This document shows positions 44,770 to 54,243 of a DNA stretch of 64,000 bases, one piece after another. The position numbers were made by a program, and so were the translations under genes. The DNA lies in assembly GCF_051131155.1 (NCBI RefSeq), contig NZ_CP159508.1:868001-932000 (forward strand), given 5' to 3'. Position 1 is the first letter of the stretch, and the number at the start of each line of letters is the position of its first letter. Below the pieces are notes generated by a model, which saw only the letters and a program-made list of their open reading frames with translations, did not search any database and was not told the DNA's origin. Origin of the DNA: Pseudanabaena minima (GTDB taxonomy: Bacteria; Cyanobacteriota; Cyanobacteriia; Pseudanabaenales; Pseudanabaenaceae).

Positions 44770-46210
44770 GTAAAAACGTAATAGCTCAACGTAGGAAAAT
44801 TGACAAAGGGGCAAAAGCTGATAAATTAAAGAAATGAAAGAACTACCCAACCTAAAAGAACTAACAGACGAGGCAAAAGAAGCCTTGATAGTTAAGTTAT
44901 GGGAAGAACTACAAAAACTACAGAAGCAGTTAGAAAAGAAACCAAAGAAGACTTCAAAGAACTCAAGTTTGCCACCAGCCAAAGGATTTAAAGCGGAAAT
45001 CAATAATCCAGAAGAAACAGAAGGCAAACGAGCAGGAAGTATAGGAAGAGATGGAGGAGGTCGTCAACTGAGTGAAAATCCAGACCAAACGCTCAAAGCA
45101 ACTGTAAAAAGTTGTGCAGAATGTGGGAAAGAGATCGCTGAATCAATGCAGGTATTACTGGAACGATACGACAAGATCGATATACCACCAATCAAGCCCA
45201 TCGTTACCAGAATCGAAAGGTATGGATGCAAGTGTGAGCATTGTGGACAGGAACAAATCGCAGCATTACCCGTAGGACTTGAAGTAGGAAGTCCCTTTGG
45301 AGAAAGAATAGCTGCCCTAGTGACAACGATGAGATACAGTCACGGTATAAGCTATGGAAGAATGCAGCAAATGCTGAGTGAAGTATTTGGCTTAGAGATA
45401 TCAGAAGGAGGTATCGCCAATCTCTTAACAAGGGTGAAAGGACAACTAGAGTCGGAGGTGACAGGAATACTCCAAGCCCTAAAAACATCTCGTCTAGTAT
45501 GCAGTGACGAAACCAGAGCAAGGGTAAACGGTAAAAATCAATGGGAATGGGTATTTCAGAACGAACAAGTATGTTTTCATATCATCCGACCGTCTAGAGG
45601 CGCAGATGTCATCGCCGAAGTGATGGCAGAGCATCAACCAGAGGTGTGGGTATCAGATTTGTTTAGCGCCCAAAAGACCAATCCAGCGACAGAATGGCAA
45701 GTTTGTCTTGCCCATCAACTCAGAGATTGTCAGTATGGAATTGATGCAGGAGACCAGATTTTCTCTGGCAGGATGAAAAAGCTGCTGCTACGAGCTTTGG
45801 TGCTGCGAAGGCGATGGTCGGATTTAGCTGACTCTACTCGTTATCAATATCGATGTCGATTGTATCGAGACCTCGACAATATTTTAGCTCTGTTACCTAC
45901 TCAAGAAGATGGACTTAGATTACAGAAGCGATATCTAGAATTACGAGAAACTTATTTTTTTTTCTGTTTTTGGATGACCACACCATCCCGCCAACTAATA
46001 ACTCTAGCGAACAGGCTTTACGTTGGAGTGTCATTTTTAGAAAAGTTACGAATGGTTTTCGCTCCGATTGGGGGCGTGACTTATTTGCGGCTGTTCGTTC
46101 CATTGTCAATACTGGAAAAAGACAAGGCTTTTCTGCTTTTGAGTCCATTCTTATCGCTTTGAATCCTCTCAAATCATTGTTTTCTATAGGTTGAGCAATT
46201 ACGTAAAAAC
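44770..46210 (+). mobile_element. IS66-family element (single transposase, ISBst12-like)
   Basis: About 1441 bp. Both ends start GT and share ACGTAAT(A/T)GCTCAAC: left end from 44770, right end complement up to 46210. IS66 elements usually make 8-bp target duplications; the flanks GCTTAAGT and TTAGCATC do not match, so the exact ends or a later change need checking. Only the large tnpC-like gene is present. It interrupts the CHAT-TPR-GUN4 gene on the opposite strand. Confidence 0.75.
44834..46194 (+). pseudogene. IS66 transposase with a frameshift in a T9 run
   Basis: The first frame (44834-46162) holds a coiled-coil start, the zinc motif CAECGKE...CKCEHCGQ and a DDE core with CSDETRARV and WVSDLF. 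After LRETYFFF the meaning is lost; the expected IS66 end, PTNNSSEQALRWSVIFRKVT then NGFRSDWG, continues in the -1 frame from 45970 to 46194. The change happens at nine T bases at 45955-45963. Either the gene is dead, the read is off by one base, or polymerase/ribosome slippage makes the full enzyme, as some IS elements do. Confidence 0.8.
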
Positions 46211-47301
46211 TTAGCATCAATTGGTATTTCTGAATACTCAGTGTTTATGCATTCCTTTACTATCTCAATGTTTTTAAATAATCTGTTCTGAATTGAGAAA
46301 GTAAAATCTGAGTCAGTTTCTTGGACATGGTTGTAATCAGAGATTGCACCTTTTTTATCTCCTAATCGTAATCTCACTAGTCCGCGATTGTAGTAGGCTT
46401 TGACGAGTTCAGGTTGGAGGCAAATCGCTTCTGTGTAGTCGTCAAGCGCTCCCAAATTATGTCCTCGATTTTGTTTTTCGAGAGCACGATTAAAATATTC
46501 AGTAGCCGATAGAGAGCGTTGAGGATTTGGAGAAGAAAGAGTGGTTTGCGATGGAACGGGAGAAAATGATTCACCTTTCTTTCTTAAAACGAGAATTTGC
46601 GATGCTTCATTGTTAGCCAGATCGAACTCGATCGCCACCTTTCCCCATTTAAAAGCACTTTCATAACCCTTCCCCGCCCCGATCGCATCATAAAACCCCT
46701 GCGAAAACTTAATCGCCACATTATCCGCCACCCGATCTCGCATCCCAATCGTAAACGGAATATTTGCTGATATCGCATCACCCTGCACATCCGAATAACA
46801 AGCATTCAACACCACACATTCCAGATGTTCATCGCAAAGCTGCAACAAATTAGCCAATGGTTGCGCGGGAACAAATTTAATTTCATTGCTGCTAGTCGAA
46901 TGCGATCGCACCTCTCCACTATCCGAACGATAGATCGCCCCCACCGACTCATCACTTACAAATAACAGCCCCTTCTCTCCCGCACCATGACCGCTAAAAT
47001 GCAAAACGTGCGGTTCTAAATCCAACAAAGCGCGACGCAATTCTGAAGGGGTAGCCGCTAGACAATATTCCACCACAAAATTACCGCTTTTGCGGGATCT
47101 CTTTAATGCCTCTTTAATAGTTTTTACCTCATGGTCTAACTTCAGAGGAGAAGACCCCAAAGGATTAGCCGCTACCACCAAAATTCTGACGTGATCGCCT
47201 GATTTCTCTAACCGTTCCGCAATCCCAATATTGAGGTTCTGCACATTCACAGTACCGCCCTGCACGTTAATACCAATTTTTTCAGCTAAGGGATCGGTCA
47301 T
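46174..47301 (-). pseudogene. CHAT-TPR 5' part of an interrupted CHAT-TPR-GUN4 gene
   Basis: Residues 35-230 form a caspase-like CHAT domain: HVLHFSGHGAGEKGLLF has the catalytic His and VVLNACYSDVQ the Cys, both present. Two TPR units follow (about 270-335: YFNRALEKQNRGHNLGALDD, YYNRGLVRLRLGDKKGAISD). Native sequence runs to DAK; the last 12 residues (FLRNCSTYRKQ) are read out of the IS end. CHAT proteases often act in defence or cell-death pathways, sensing through their C-terminal domain. Here that domain was probably GUN4 (44186-44769). A shortened CHAT-TPR protein may still be made. Confidence 0.8.
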
Positions 47302-47490
47302 AATATTAAGACTGTCGGATGACTATATTATCGTTAGATTTTGAGTGGATTACAAGTATTTGGACAATTAGCAAAAGTAAAATCTAACTGAGTCAGTGAT
47401 CGTCTCAACATCAAACACCTGAGACAAGCTAAAATCAAACCAAACCTAAACCTAAAAAATATACCCAATCGGGTTCACCCCAAAACAGGT

Positions 47491-47721
47491 ATGAAATATC
47501 TGAACGTCCAAGAAGTTAACCCTTCCCTTGCTGCAATTGTTAATGAAGTTTCAGTTAACCAATCTGAAATTGTGATCACTCGCAATGGCATCCCCCTAGC
47601 CAAAATCGTTCCCTACACTACCTCTCGGATTAAACATTACCCACTTCGAGGAATGCCAATTACAATCTCTGCTGACTTTGACGAACCCATGTCCGATCTA
47701 TGGGAAGCACTAAACGAATGA
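47491..47721 (+). CDS. Phd/YefM-type antitoxin
   Basis: 76 residues. NVQEVNPSLAAIVNEVSVNQ, then IVITRNGIPLAKIVP, is the DNA-binding Phd/YefM pattern; the tail (DFDEPMSDLWEAL) is the toxin-binding peptide. Its stop codon overlaps the toxin ATG (ATGA at 47718-47721), the usual coupling. It would bind its own promoter and block a PIN toxin. The toxin beside it is frameshifted, so it may be left unpaired. Confidence 0.88.
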   Translation: MKYLNVQEVNPSLAAIVNEVSVNQSEIVITRNGIPLAKIVPYTTSRIKHYPLRGMPITISADFDEPMSDLWEALNE

Positions 47722-48112
47722 TTTTACTCGATACCCATGTTTGGCTATGGTTACTGCACAATCCCAGCCAACTATCAGAAAAAGCACAAGAGCAATTTCT
47801 ATCGAAGAAGATCGTGATGGCTTATTGGTTTCAGCTATTTCTGTATGGGAAATTGCCGTTAAAGCCAGTCTTGGAAAATTAGACATTCCTCTCTCTATCG
47901 ATGAATGGTATCAATTAGCCAAAAGTCATTCTGGAATAATTGTTGAACCTTTAGATCCATTAGATGCGATCGCAAGCAGTCTTCTACCAGAGCCATTTCA
48001 CAAAGACCCAGCCGATAGAATTTTAGTAGCGATCGCTCGACGATATCAAATTCCACTTGTAACCTGTGATGCCAAAATTTTAAATTATCCCCACTTAGAG
48101 ACAATTTGGTAG
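47718..48112 (+). pseudogene. Frameshifted PIN-domain (VapC-like) toxin
   Basis: The first frame reads MILLDTHVWLWLLHNPSQLS, the PIN start with its metal-binding Asp, up to EKAQ. It then continues in another frame as AISIEEDRDGLLVSAISVWE, with DPADRILVAIARRYQIPLVT and DAKI later. A single lost base at about 47790-47792 would explain it: restoring it gives AQEAISIEEDRDG. PIN toxins are ribonucleases. As it stands the toxin is not made whole, unless the missing base is an assembly error. Confidence 0.85.
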
Positions 48113-48175
48113 CGATCGCCTAGAACTAGTTCTTCAGTAATCTCATTTATTTTCGCATAAAAACTTTTTAATTCA

Positions 48176-51100
48176 TTAATCCATAATTGCACTCTTATTC
48201 AAAGCAATAAGCTGCTTGAACTTGTCGTTGTCTATCTCCGTGAGCCAAGACTCATCCGCGCCGACGATCGCACCAGCCAGTTTCTTTTTGTCCTCAATCA
48301 TTTGATCGATGCGCTCCTCTAAGGAACCGATAGTTATGAATTTATGGACAAAAACATTTTTCTTCTGCCCAATCCGAAAGGCGCGATCGGTGGCTTGGTC
48401 TTCAACGGCGGGATTCCACCAGCGATCGAAGTGGAAGACGTGATTTGCCTTGGTGAGCGTGATACCGACACCACCAGCCTTGAGCGAAAGAACAAATACC
48501 GAAGGCTCAGTTTCAGGATCTTGGAACTCCGTAATCATCCGTTCGCGTTTATCGCGATTTGTGCCACCGTGAATATAGTAGGTGTTGTAATGCAGCTTTT
48601 GACGGACGTATTTTTCTAGAGCATCACCGATTTCTGTGAATTGAGTAAAGATTAAGATGCTTTCTCCTTCGGAAATTACTTCTTCCATCATCTCGGTCAA
48701 ACGGCTAAGCTTATGCGATCGCTCGGTTGTGAAGTCGCTACCATCTTGCAAAAATTGACGGGGGTGATTGCAAATTTGCTTGAGTTTTAATAATGTCGAA
48801 AGGATTAAGCCCTTGCGTTGAATCCCTTCCACTTCATTGAGTTGTTTTTCTACATCTCTCACCACTACTTCATAAAGTGATGCTTGCTCTTTAGTGAGGT
48901 TGGTGTAGAGCTTTTGTTCGATTTTATCGGGTAGATCTTTAATGATCGATTGATCGGTTTTGACGCGCCTGAGAATAAATGGCTCGACTAGTTTTTTTAA
49001 TACGCCTGCTTGAATTTGATCATTATTCTTTTGGATTGGTGTTTCAAAGGATTTTTTAAACTGGGCTTCTTTGCCCAAATAGTTGGGATTTAGGAAGTTG
49101 AAAATTGACCATAAATCCAGCAGCCGATTCTCAACAGGTGTACCTGTGAGGGCGAGGCGGTGTTTGGCCTCGAGTTTGAGAATTGCCTTGGCTTGAGCAG
49201 CTTTGGGGTTTTTGATGTTTTGGGCTTCATCAATCACAATCCGATGCCAGTTCATACTGCTAAACATGGCTTCGTCTTTGCGAATGAGAGTGAAGGAAGT
49301 AATAATCAAATCATGGGTTTGGCAAATATCCTGAAAAGCTTGAGCATTTTGGGTGCGATCGCTACCATGATGCACGATCGCACGTAAATGTGGCGCAAAC
49401 TTCTCGATTTCTTTTTGCCAGTTACCGACAACGGATGTTGGTGCAATCAGTAACGTGGGCGGAATCTCATTTATCGATACAACGGCAGGAACAACTTTTT
49501 GGGATTTCGCTGTTTTTGTTGTTTTCTTGGCTTTCGTCGGCTGGGCAACTTCACCAATGGCGGCTCGCTCATTCACCAACCTAGCGATAATCTGTACCGT
49601 CTTTCCTAAACCCATATCATCGGCTAGACAACCATTTAAACCTAGACCTTCTAAATATTGCAACCATGCCACACCGCGTTTTTGATATTCGCGTAGAGTT
49701 CCATTAAGTTGCGGTGGATTTTCGATTGGTTCAAATTGCTGTTTATCCTGTAATTTTGACAGCATCTCTGAGAGGGTACTGTTGCGATCGACTTCCCAAT
49801 CAGGATCAGTGGCAGTTAACTTCATCAGGTCAATCAGACTCATTGCCGATGTGCCTTGCCCCTGTTTTTGCCAGAAGGTGAGCATCTCTTGCATTTTGTC
49901 GCGATCGAGTTCGATCCATTCGCCACGAAACTTAACTAGAGGTGCTTTATCATTAACTAGCTGTTCCCATTCCTTTGCAGAAACAATTTCATCACCGATC
50001 GCTAATTCGTACTGATACTCCACCAGTTGCTCAAAACCAAAGTAGCTCTTGGCTTGAGTTTTGCTACTAGTAGCACTTTTTCCAGAACCTTTGAGCTTGA
50101 TTTTTGCCTTGCGTCTACCCACAGGTGTCCACCAAGCAGGGACAACCACTTTGTATCCAGCATCTTCTAAAACCCAAGCTGATTCTTTCAGAAATTCAAA
50201 GGCTTGGTCAAGATTGAGACTTAAACCAACTGGGCGATCGGTTTCTAAGCCTTGCCAAATCGGATTATAGATTCTGGCAGCATAGCCAAGATTTAGTAAT
50301 AAATTTTGCTCAAACTCTTTACCAAATTGCTTTTCAAGAGCTTTCTTTTTAGCTGCTGTCATTGTCCAATAATCGACTAGTGGCAACTTCAGCGATGGAT
50401 CTTGTTTAGGCGCAACTTGAAATTGCAGTTGCCAAGTTTCCTCTTCCTTAAATGGAGCTTGGAGTTGAAAGCAAAGATAGAATGTGGAATCGGATTGGGT
50501 GCGTTTGATTTTTTGTTGCCATGCTTGCCATTGTTGGTACTCCTCTAATGCTGCGTCACCAGCAATCATCGAATCACCAAAGCGATCAGCAGAAAAATCT
50601 AAACCTCTATGTAATAAGGAATCAAATACTTGCTTATCAAATTGGGCGGTGGTTGGGGTATTAGTGATGATGCTATGCAGAATTGATTCTGAAAAATGCT
50701 GTAATAGGGTGCGGCGATCGCAAAATAATGGTTGAGAATTAAGTTCGCTAAATCCTGAAACACATGCTAGGGGCATATATTCCAAATACTGCTGTAACTC
50801 TTCTTCGTATTTCTCAGAAACAATCTCCCAAGCTGGATAAATCTCAAATTTTGCTGTTTGACTTGCTGTTTTTTTGGATTTTGCAGAAGTTTTCGTGGCT
50901 TTACCTTCAAGTTCTCGATACTTAAAGGAAGGTATATATTGATCCTTGAGAATAATCTGTTTAAAGACTTGAGTGTAGTGATACCAAAATAGTAAATCAG
51001 AGCCTAGCTGTACTTCCGCAAGATTATTGATCGCGATGAAATGTAAATCATTTAACAATTTGATAACATTAATTGCTCGACGATATCTATAACTACCTAT

Positions 51101-51523
51101 TTTGACGGAAGTAGTCACTTGATAACAATCAATTTGCCAATACTTTAGCTCAAAATCTTCAGGATTATCGATTTCTAAATATCGTGCTGATTCTAGAGAT
51201 GGTAATGGTTGATTATCGCTGGTTGGCAAAAGAAAATATTGAGGAAAGATAATCTTTTCCTTTTCGTATCTTTTATTATGTGGTTCTTCTAAAAGATCAT
51301 CCTTGATAGCTAGATCTTTATAGAGAAACAACTTTAAGTCTGACTCATCCAAACTCGCAGGATGTTTTGCGATCGCCCCAGATGCTTGTACCGTTTTGGA
51401 TGATTTACGCTTGGTTGTGGCGATCGCCTTCGGTTCAGTGGTCTCTACCCAAATATAAAAATTGCCAGTCTGGATAAAGTCATTATCATGATCATGAATC
51501 CAAGTACCATGCAGAATTTTCAT
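48176..51523 (-). CDS. SNF2/Rad54-family DEAD/DEAH helicase-like ATPase
   Basis: 1115 residues. The N-terminal half includes the SNF2-associated DUF3670-like region (about 380-560, QFEPIENPPQLNGTLREYQK follows). Then the motor: CLADDMGLGKTVQ (Walker A, about 635), LIAPTSVVGNWQKE, DEAQNIKNPKA (Walker B, about 766), LTGTPVENRLLDLW; C-terminal lobe with IFTQFTEIGDALE, LSLKAGGVGITLT and DQATDRAFRIGQ. Such proteins move along DNA or remodel protein-DNA complexes. Its natural partner is the SWIM protein at 42627-43466. One open frame, no defects. Confidence 0.93.
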   Translation of the reverse strand: MKILHGTWIHDHDNDFIQTGNFYIWVETTEPKAIATTKRKSSKTVQASGAIAKHPASLDESDLKLFLYKDLAIKDDLLEEPHNKRYEKEKIIFPQYFLLPTSDNQPLPSLESARYLEIDNPEDFELKYWQIDCYQVTTSVKIGSYRYRRAINVIKLLNDLHFIAINNLAEVQLGSDLLFWYHYTQVFKQIILKDQYIPSFKYRELEGKATKTSAKSKKTASQTAKFEIYPAWEIVSEKYEEELQQYLEYMPLACVSGFSELNSQPLFCDRRTLLQHFSESILHSIITNTPTTAQFDKQVFDSLLHRGLDFSADRFGDSMIAGDAALEEYQQWQAWQQKIKRTQSDSTFYLCFQLQAPFKEEETWQLQFQVAPKQDPSLKLPLVDYWTMTAAKKKALEKQFGKEFEQNLLLNLGYAARIYNPIWQGLETDRPVGLSLNLDQAFEFLKESAWVLEDAGYKVVVPAWWTPVGRRKAKIKLKGSGKSATSSKTQAKSYFGFEQLVEYQYELAIGDEIVSAKEWEQLVNDKAPLVKFRGEWIELDRDKMQEMLTFWQKQGQGTSAMSLIDLMKLTATDPDWEVDRNSTLSEMLSKLQDKQQFEPIENPPQLNGTLREYQKRGVAWLQYLEGLGLNGCLADDMGLGKTVQIIARLVNERAAIGEVAQPTKAKKTTKTAKSQKVVPAVVSINEIPPTLLIAPTSVVGNWQKEIEKFAPHLRAIVHHGSDRTQNAQAFQDICQTHDLIITSFTLIRKDEAMFSSMNWHRIVIDEAQNIKNPKAAQAKAILKLEAKHRLALTGTPVENRLLDLWSIFNFLNPNYLGKEAQFKKSFETPIQKNNDQIQAGVLKKLVEPFILRRVKTDQSIIKDLPDKIEQKLYTNLTKEQASLYEVVVRDVEKQLNEVEGIQRKGLILSTLLKLKQICNHPRQFLQDGSDFTTERSHKLSRLTEMMEEVISEGESILIFTQFTEIGDALEKYVRQKLHYNTYYIHGGTNRDKRERMITEFQDPETEPSVFVLSLKAGGVGITLTKANHVFHFDRWWNPAVEDQATDRAFRIGQKKNVFVHKFITIGSLEERIDQMIEDKKKLAGAIVGADESWLTEIDNDKFKQLIALNKSAIMD

Positions 51524-51624
51524 ATTACTATCACAAAAAACTAGAATTCTTTAAAAGAGATGCTTTGCGGTGTTTTTAAAGAATATCTTGATTCTGGTTT
51601 TAGCGTAAAGTGTTATAGCCTAAT

Positions 51625-51748
51625 ATATATAGCAATGTAAGAGATAGCTCGGACAAAAATCAAAACCCAAAAGAAGAGTGGCGGCGCTTCGCGCCGCCAC
51701 TCTTCTTTTGGGTTTGATGTCCTAAGCAAAACTTACATTGCTATATAT
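51625..51748. repeat. Nested palindromic repeat element
   Basis: Three layers: outer ATATATAGCAATGTAAG (51625-51641) and its perfect complement (51732-51748); middle GGACA (51651-51655) and TGTCC (51719-51723); inner AACCCAAAAGAAGAGTGGCG (plus GCGC) pairing around TTC up to 51715. It resembles the element at 63682-63797 in all three layers. Non-autonomous, with no coding content; it lies between the SNF2 and response-regulator genes. Confidence 0.75.
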
Positions 51749-51795
51749 ATCAAACCCTAGTCATTTGGAGCAATTTTGTTTTTTTTGAATGACTT

Positions 51796-52923
51796 TTATA
51801 AATATCCAACGTCAGCTTTAGAGAAATCTAAAATGTCATTGATTAGTTTCAATAGATGATTTTCTCCATGTTCAATTGTTTGTAATGCTCTAATCTGTTT
51901 TTGATTGAGGGAGCCATATACCTCCTCCTGCAAATTCTCTACTAATCCTAAAATAACGCTCAGTGAAGTACGAAGTTCGTAGCTCATGTTGGCAAGAAAC
52001 TCATCTTTTGTCCAATGGGTCTGAGCTAACTCTTGATGAACATTCGATAAGGCTTTATTAAACTCATGAAGTCTGACCTTGGCAAGTTTGCGATCTCTAA
52101 TGGCGTAGGCTAAAGCAATGCGATCGCTAATATCCCTCAGCACTCCCTGTATACCAATCACATCTCCGAGTGAATTCCTAGCAGGATTGACGTTAGAGGA
52201 TACCCAAATAAAACTATCATCGCTTTTGTAATGGCGAAACTTTATTGGTACATCTCTTTTTTTACTGGGATCAAGAACTCGCTCAATACTTTTTTTAAAG
52301 CGGAGGCGATCGCCTAAATGAATAAGATCAATCATCGATTTACCAATCCAGTCAGCAGGTTGCCACCCAAATAGATCTTGAAATTGAGGCGAGAGATAAA
52401 TAAAGTTACCTTCTAGATTAATTGACCAAATTAAATCATTTGAACACTCTAAAAAATTATAAAATTTCTCGCAACCTTCGGCGATGATTTCTTCTGCTCT
52501 CTTCCGCAAACTCAGTGCATCAGAAATTGTATTAATTAAGCGGATTCTCTCAAATAAATGATCAAGTGATTGGACTAATCGCTGTGAAGTCAAATATTCC
52601 TTAATCAAATAGTCTTGAATACCATTTTTGGAAGCTTGAGCCGCAGTATATTCATCAATTTGTTTTGTCAACAAAAGAGTCGGCAGCAGAGCTATTTGTC
52701 CTTGTTGATTCATCCAGTTGAGAAATTCTAGACCATGATCATCGGTTAATGACAAGCCAAGCAAAATAGCATCAGTCTTCTTTTGTGTACATATATCTTT
52801 AGCCTTCTCTAAATTATCTGTTTCTAATATTAGATAAGTATGAGGACGTTCGCTATTGAGGTAGCGAAGATATTTACGCCGATCTATTTCAGAATCATCA
52901 ACAATCAAGAGGGTAGTGATCAT
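51796..52923 (-). CDS. Receiver-PAS-HisKA-like protein lacking both phospho-acceptors
   Basis: 375 residues. Receiver domain (1-125): acidic pocket VDDSE is present, but the phospho-acceptor Asp is replaced by Gly in DAILLGLSL (GGC codon). PAS domain (about 155-270; NDLIWSINLEGNFIYLSPQF) with its PAC tail (GVLRDISDR). The end is a HisKA-like two-helix part where the usual HELRTPL reads YELRTSL: Tyr (TAC) in place of the phosphorylated His. It ends without an ATPase domain. So it cannot relay phosphate by the normal route; it may bind a ligand through PAS and act by protein contact, or be decaying. Confidence 0.83.
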   Translation of the reverse strand: MITTLLIVDDSEIDRRKYLRYLNSERPHTYLILETDNLEKAKDICTQKKTDAILLGLSLTDDHGLEFLNWMNQQGQIALLPTLLLTKQIDEYTAAQASKNGIQDYLIKEYLTSQRLVQSLDHLFERIRLINTISDALSLRKRAEEIIAEGCEKFYNFLECSNDLIWSINLEGNFIYLSPQFQDLFGWQPADWIGKSMIDLIHLGDRLRFKKSIERVLDPSKKRDVPIKFRHYKSDDSFIWVSSNVNPARNSLGDVIGIQGVLRDISDRIALAYAIRDRKLAKVRLHEFNKALSNVHQELAQTHWTKDEFLANMSYELRTSLSVILGLVENLQEEVYGSLNQKQIRALQTIEHGENHLLKLINDILDFSKADVGYL

Positions 52924-52992
52924 AGAGATTAGCTAATTTAATATGAAGAAAACTCGAACAAAGTATAGAAAAGATCATGAATACTAGATATT

Positions 52993-53033
52993 TTTAAGGA
53001 ATGCAGCACCCGAAGGGTGCATCATTCCTTAAA
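52993..53033. terminator. Hairpin between trxA and the PAS gene
   Basis: TTTAAGGAATG (52993-53003) and CATTCCTTAAA (53023-53033), with an inner GCACCC/GGGTGC stem around GAA. It lies downstream of trxA on the minus strand, so it probably ends the trxA transcript. Confidence 0.6.
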
Positions 53034-53065
53034 CCATTTAGGGATGATATTAATAAGAAATCAGC

Positions 53066-53389
53066 CTATAGATGTTTATCTAAAGTTTTACTAAACTCTT
53101 CATAGGTCTTGACTCCAATCATCGTCTCAACTAATTCTCCATCTTTAAAGAATAGGACGGCTGGAATACTTTTCAACCCAAATTCCTTAGCTAAAGGTTT
53201 ATTTCCATCAATGTCTAATTTCATGACTTGAGCGCGATCGCTATAATTTGCCGCAAGTTGATCAATCAATGGAGCAATTACCTTACAAGGACCACACCAA
53301 GTTGCTGTGCAGTCTACGACAAGTAGAGAAGTCTTTGCTCGTAGAGTTTCAAATTCAGTTTGGTCTTGGATAAAAACTGCTGTACTCAT
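53066..53389 (-). CDS. trxA: Thioredoxin
   Basis: 107 residues, family length. The active site reads TATWCGPCKVIAPLI (Cys about 32 and 35), followed by MKLDIDGNKPLAKEFGLKSI and the cis-Pro loop SIPAVLFFKDGE. The reduced protein cuts disulfides in enzymes such as those of carbon metabolism, taking electrons from ferredoxin- or NADPH-thioredoxin reductase. The start ATG at 53389 is the only plausible one. Monocistronic, with a hairpin downstream. Confidence 0.95.
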   Translation of the reverse strand: MSTAVFIQDQTEFETLRAKTSLLVVDCTATWCGPCKVIAPLIDQLAANYSDRAQVMKLDIDGNKPLAKEFGLKSIPAVLFFKDGELVETMIGVKTYEEFSKTLDKHL

Positions 53390-53575
53390 AAATTTTTTTT
53401 ATTGCTTTTTATTATTTTTAGAGGAAAGATAGATTAAGACAGGTTAATATTGTGTCAGAAAGTGGGTTAGACTAAGTTTTAAAGGGGGGAATAGAACCTT
53501 TAAATGGCATTATTCAGTATTGTCACATTTTCATGAGCGCAATAAATTTATTTTAATTATTTTATTTTTATAGCC

Positions 53576-53965
53576 ATGACAGAAAACGGGTTAGAAGGAC
53601 TGTCTGTTTGGGAAAGACTAGAACGTGGTAGACGCGCTAAGGCTGCATCAGGGGGATATGCAGGTTATGGTTCGCCTGCGTTTGGACAGCGATCGCTAGA
53701 TGGAGAGTTGGTGGAAGATCCTGAAGAGGTTCAAGTAGTTGAACTAATTCGTCGCCACCACAAATCAGGCAAGTCATTACAGAAGATCGCTGATTGGTTA
53801 AATCATCAGGGTTACACCACTAAACGAGGACAAACGTGGAAGCGAATTTCTGTAAAGCGAGTTTTAGATCGCTTGTATGGAAAGACTGCCAGAATTTCTG
53901 AAGTCTCAACTCAAAATGAAACCCAAGATCAAACTGAAACCCAAACTGATAATCAATCTTGTTAG
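53576..53965 (+). CDS. Stand-alone recombinase domain (PF07508-like)
   Basis: 129 residues. ERGRRAKAASGGYAGYGSPA then GELVEDPEEVQVVELIRRHH and SGKSLQKIADWLNHQGYTTK match the DNA-binding recombinase domain of large serine recombinases. The catalytic resolvase half with its Ser nucleophile is absent, and so is the zinc ribbon. Length and clean ends suggest a stable small protein rather than a fragment: similar single-domain proteins are known in cyanobacteria. It probably binds DNA; no recombination is possible alone. Confidence 0.72.
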   Translation: MTENGLEGLSVWERLERGRRAKAASGGYAGYGSPAFGQRSLDGELVEDPEEVQVVELIRRHHKSGKSLQKIADWLNHQGYTTKRGQTWKRISVKRVLDRLYGKTARISEVSTQNETQDQTETQTDNQSC

Positions 53966-54243
53966 CTAAATATCGATTCACCATTATCATAATATAAACT
54001 ATATACAGATATAAATTTATCGATTTTATTGTAACATCTGTCGATTATATACCGATATAGGCTTAAACTCAATATCGTTTTTACACTTGAGGCTGAAAAA
54101 TGTTACATTTGTCTTGGTAAGTAACTACATCCACATGATTAAAGCCCAAAACTATCCCTGTGCAAACTTTTCAGGAATCTAAGATTGAGGGTGTTTACTG
54201 AGCTACTTATCTGCCTGCTGATCTGATCGCAATTAATTTGACC

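Noticed and set aside
46211..46218. 8-bp target duplication for the IS66-like element
   Set aside because: The flanks GCTTAAGT (44762-44769) and TTAGCATC (46211-46218) do not match, so no duplication is claimed.
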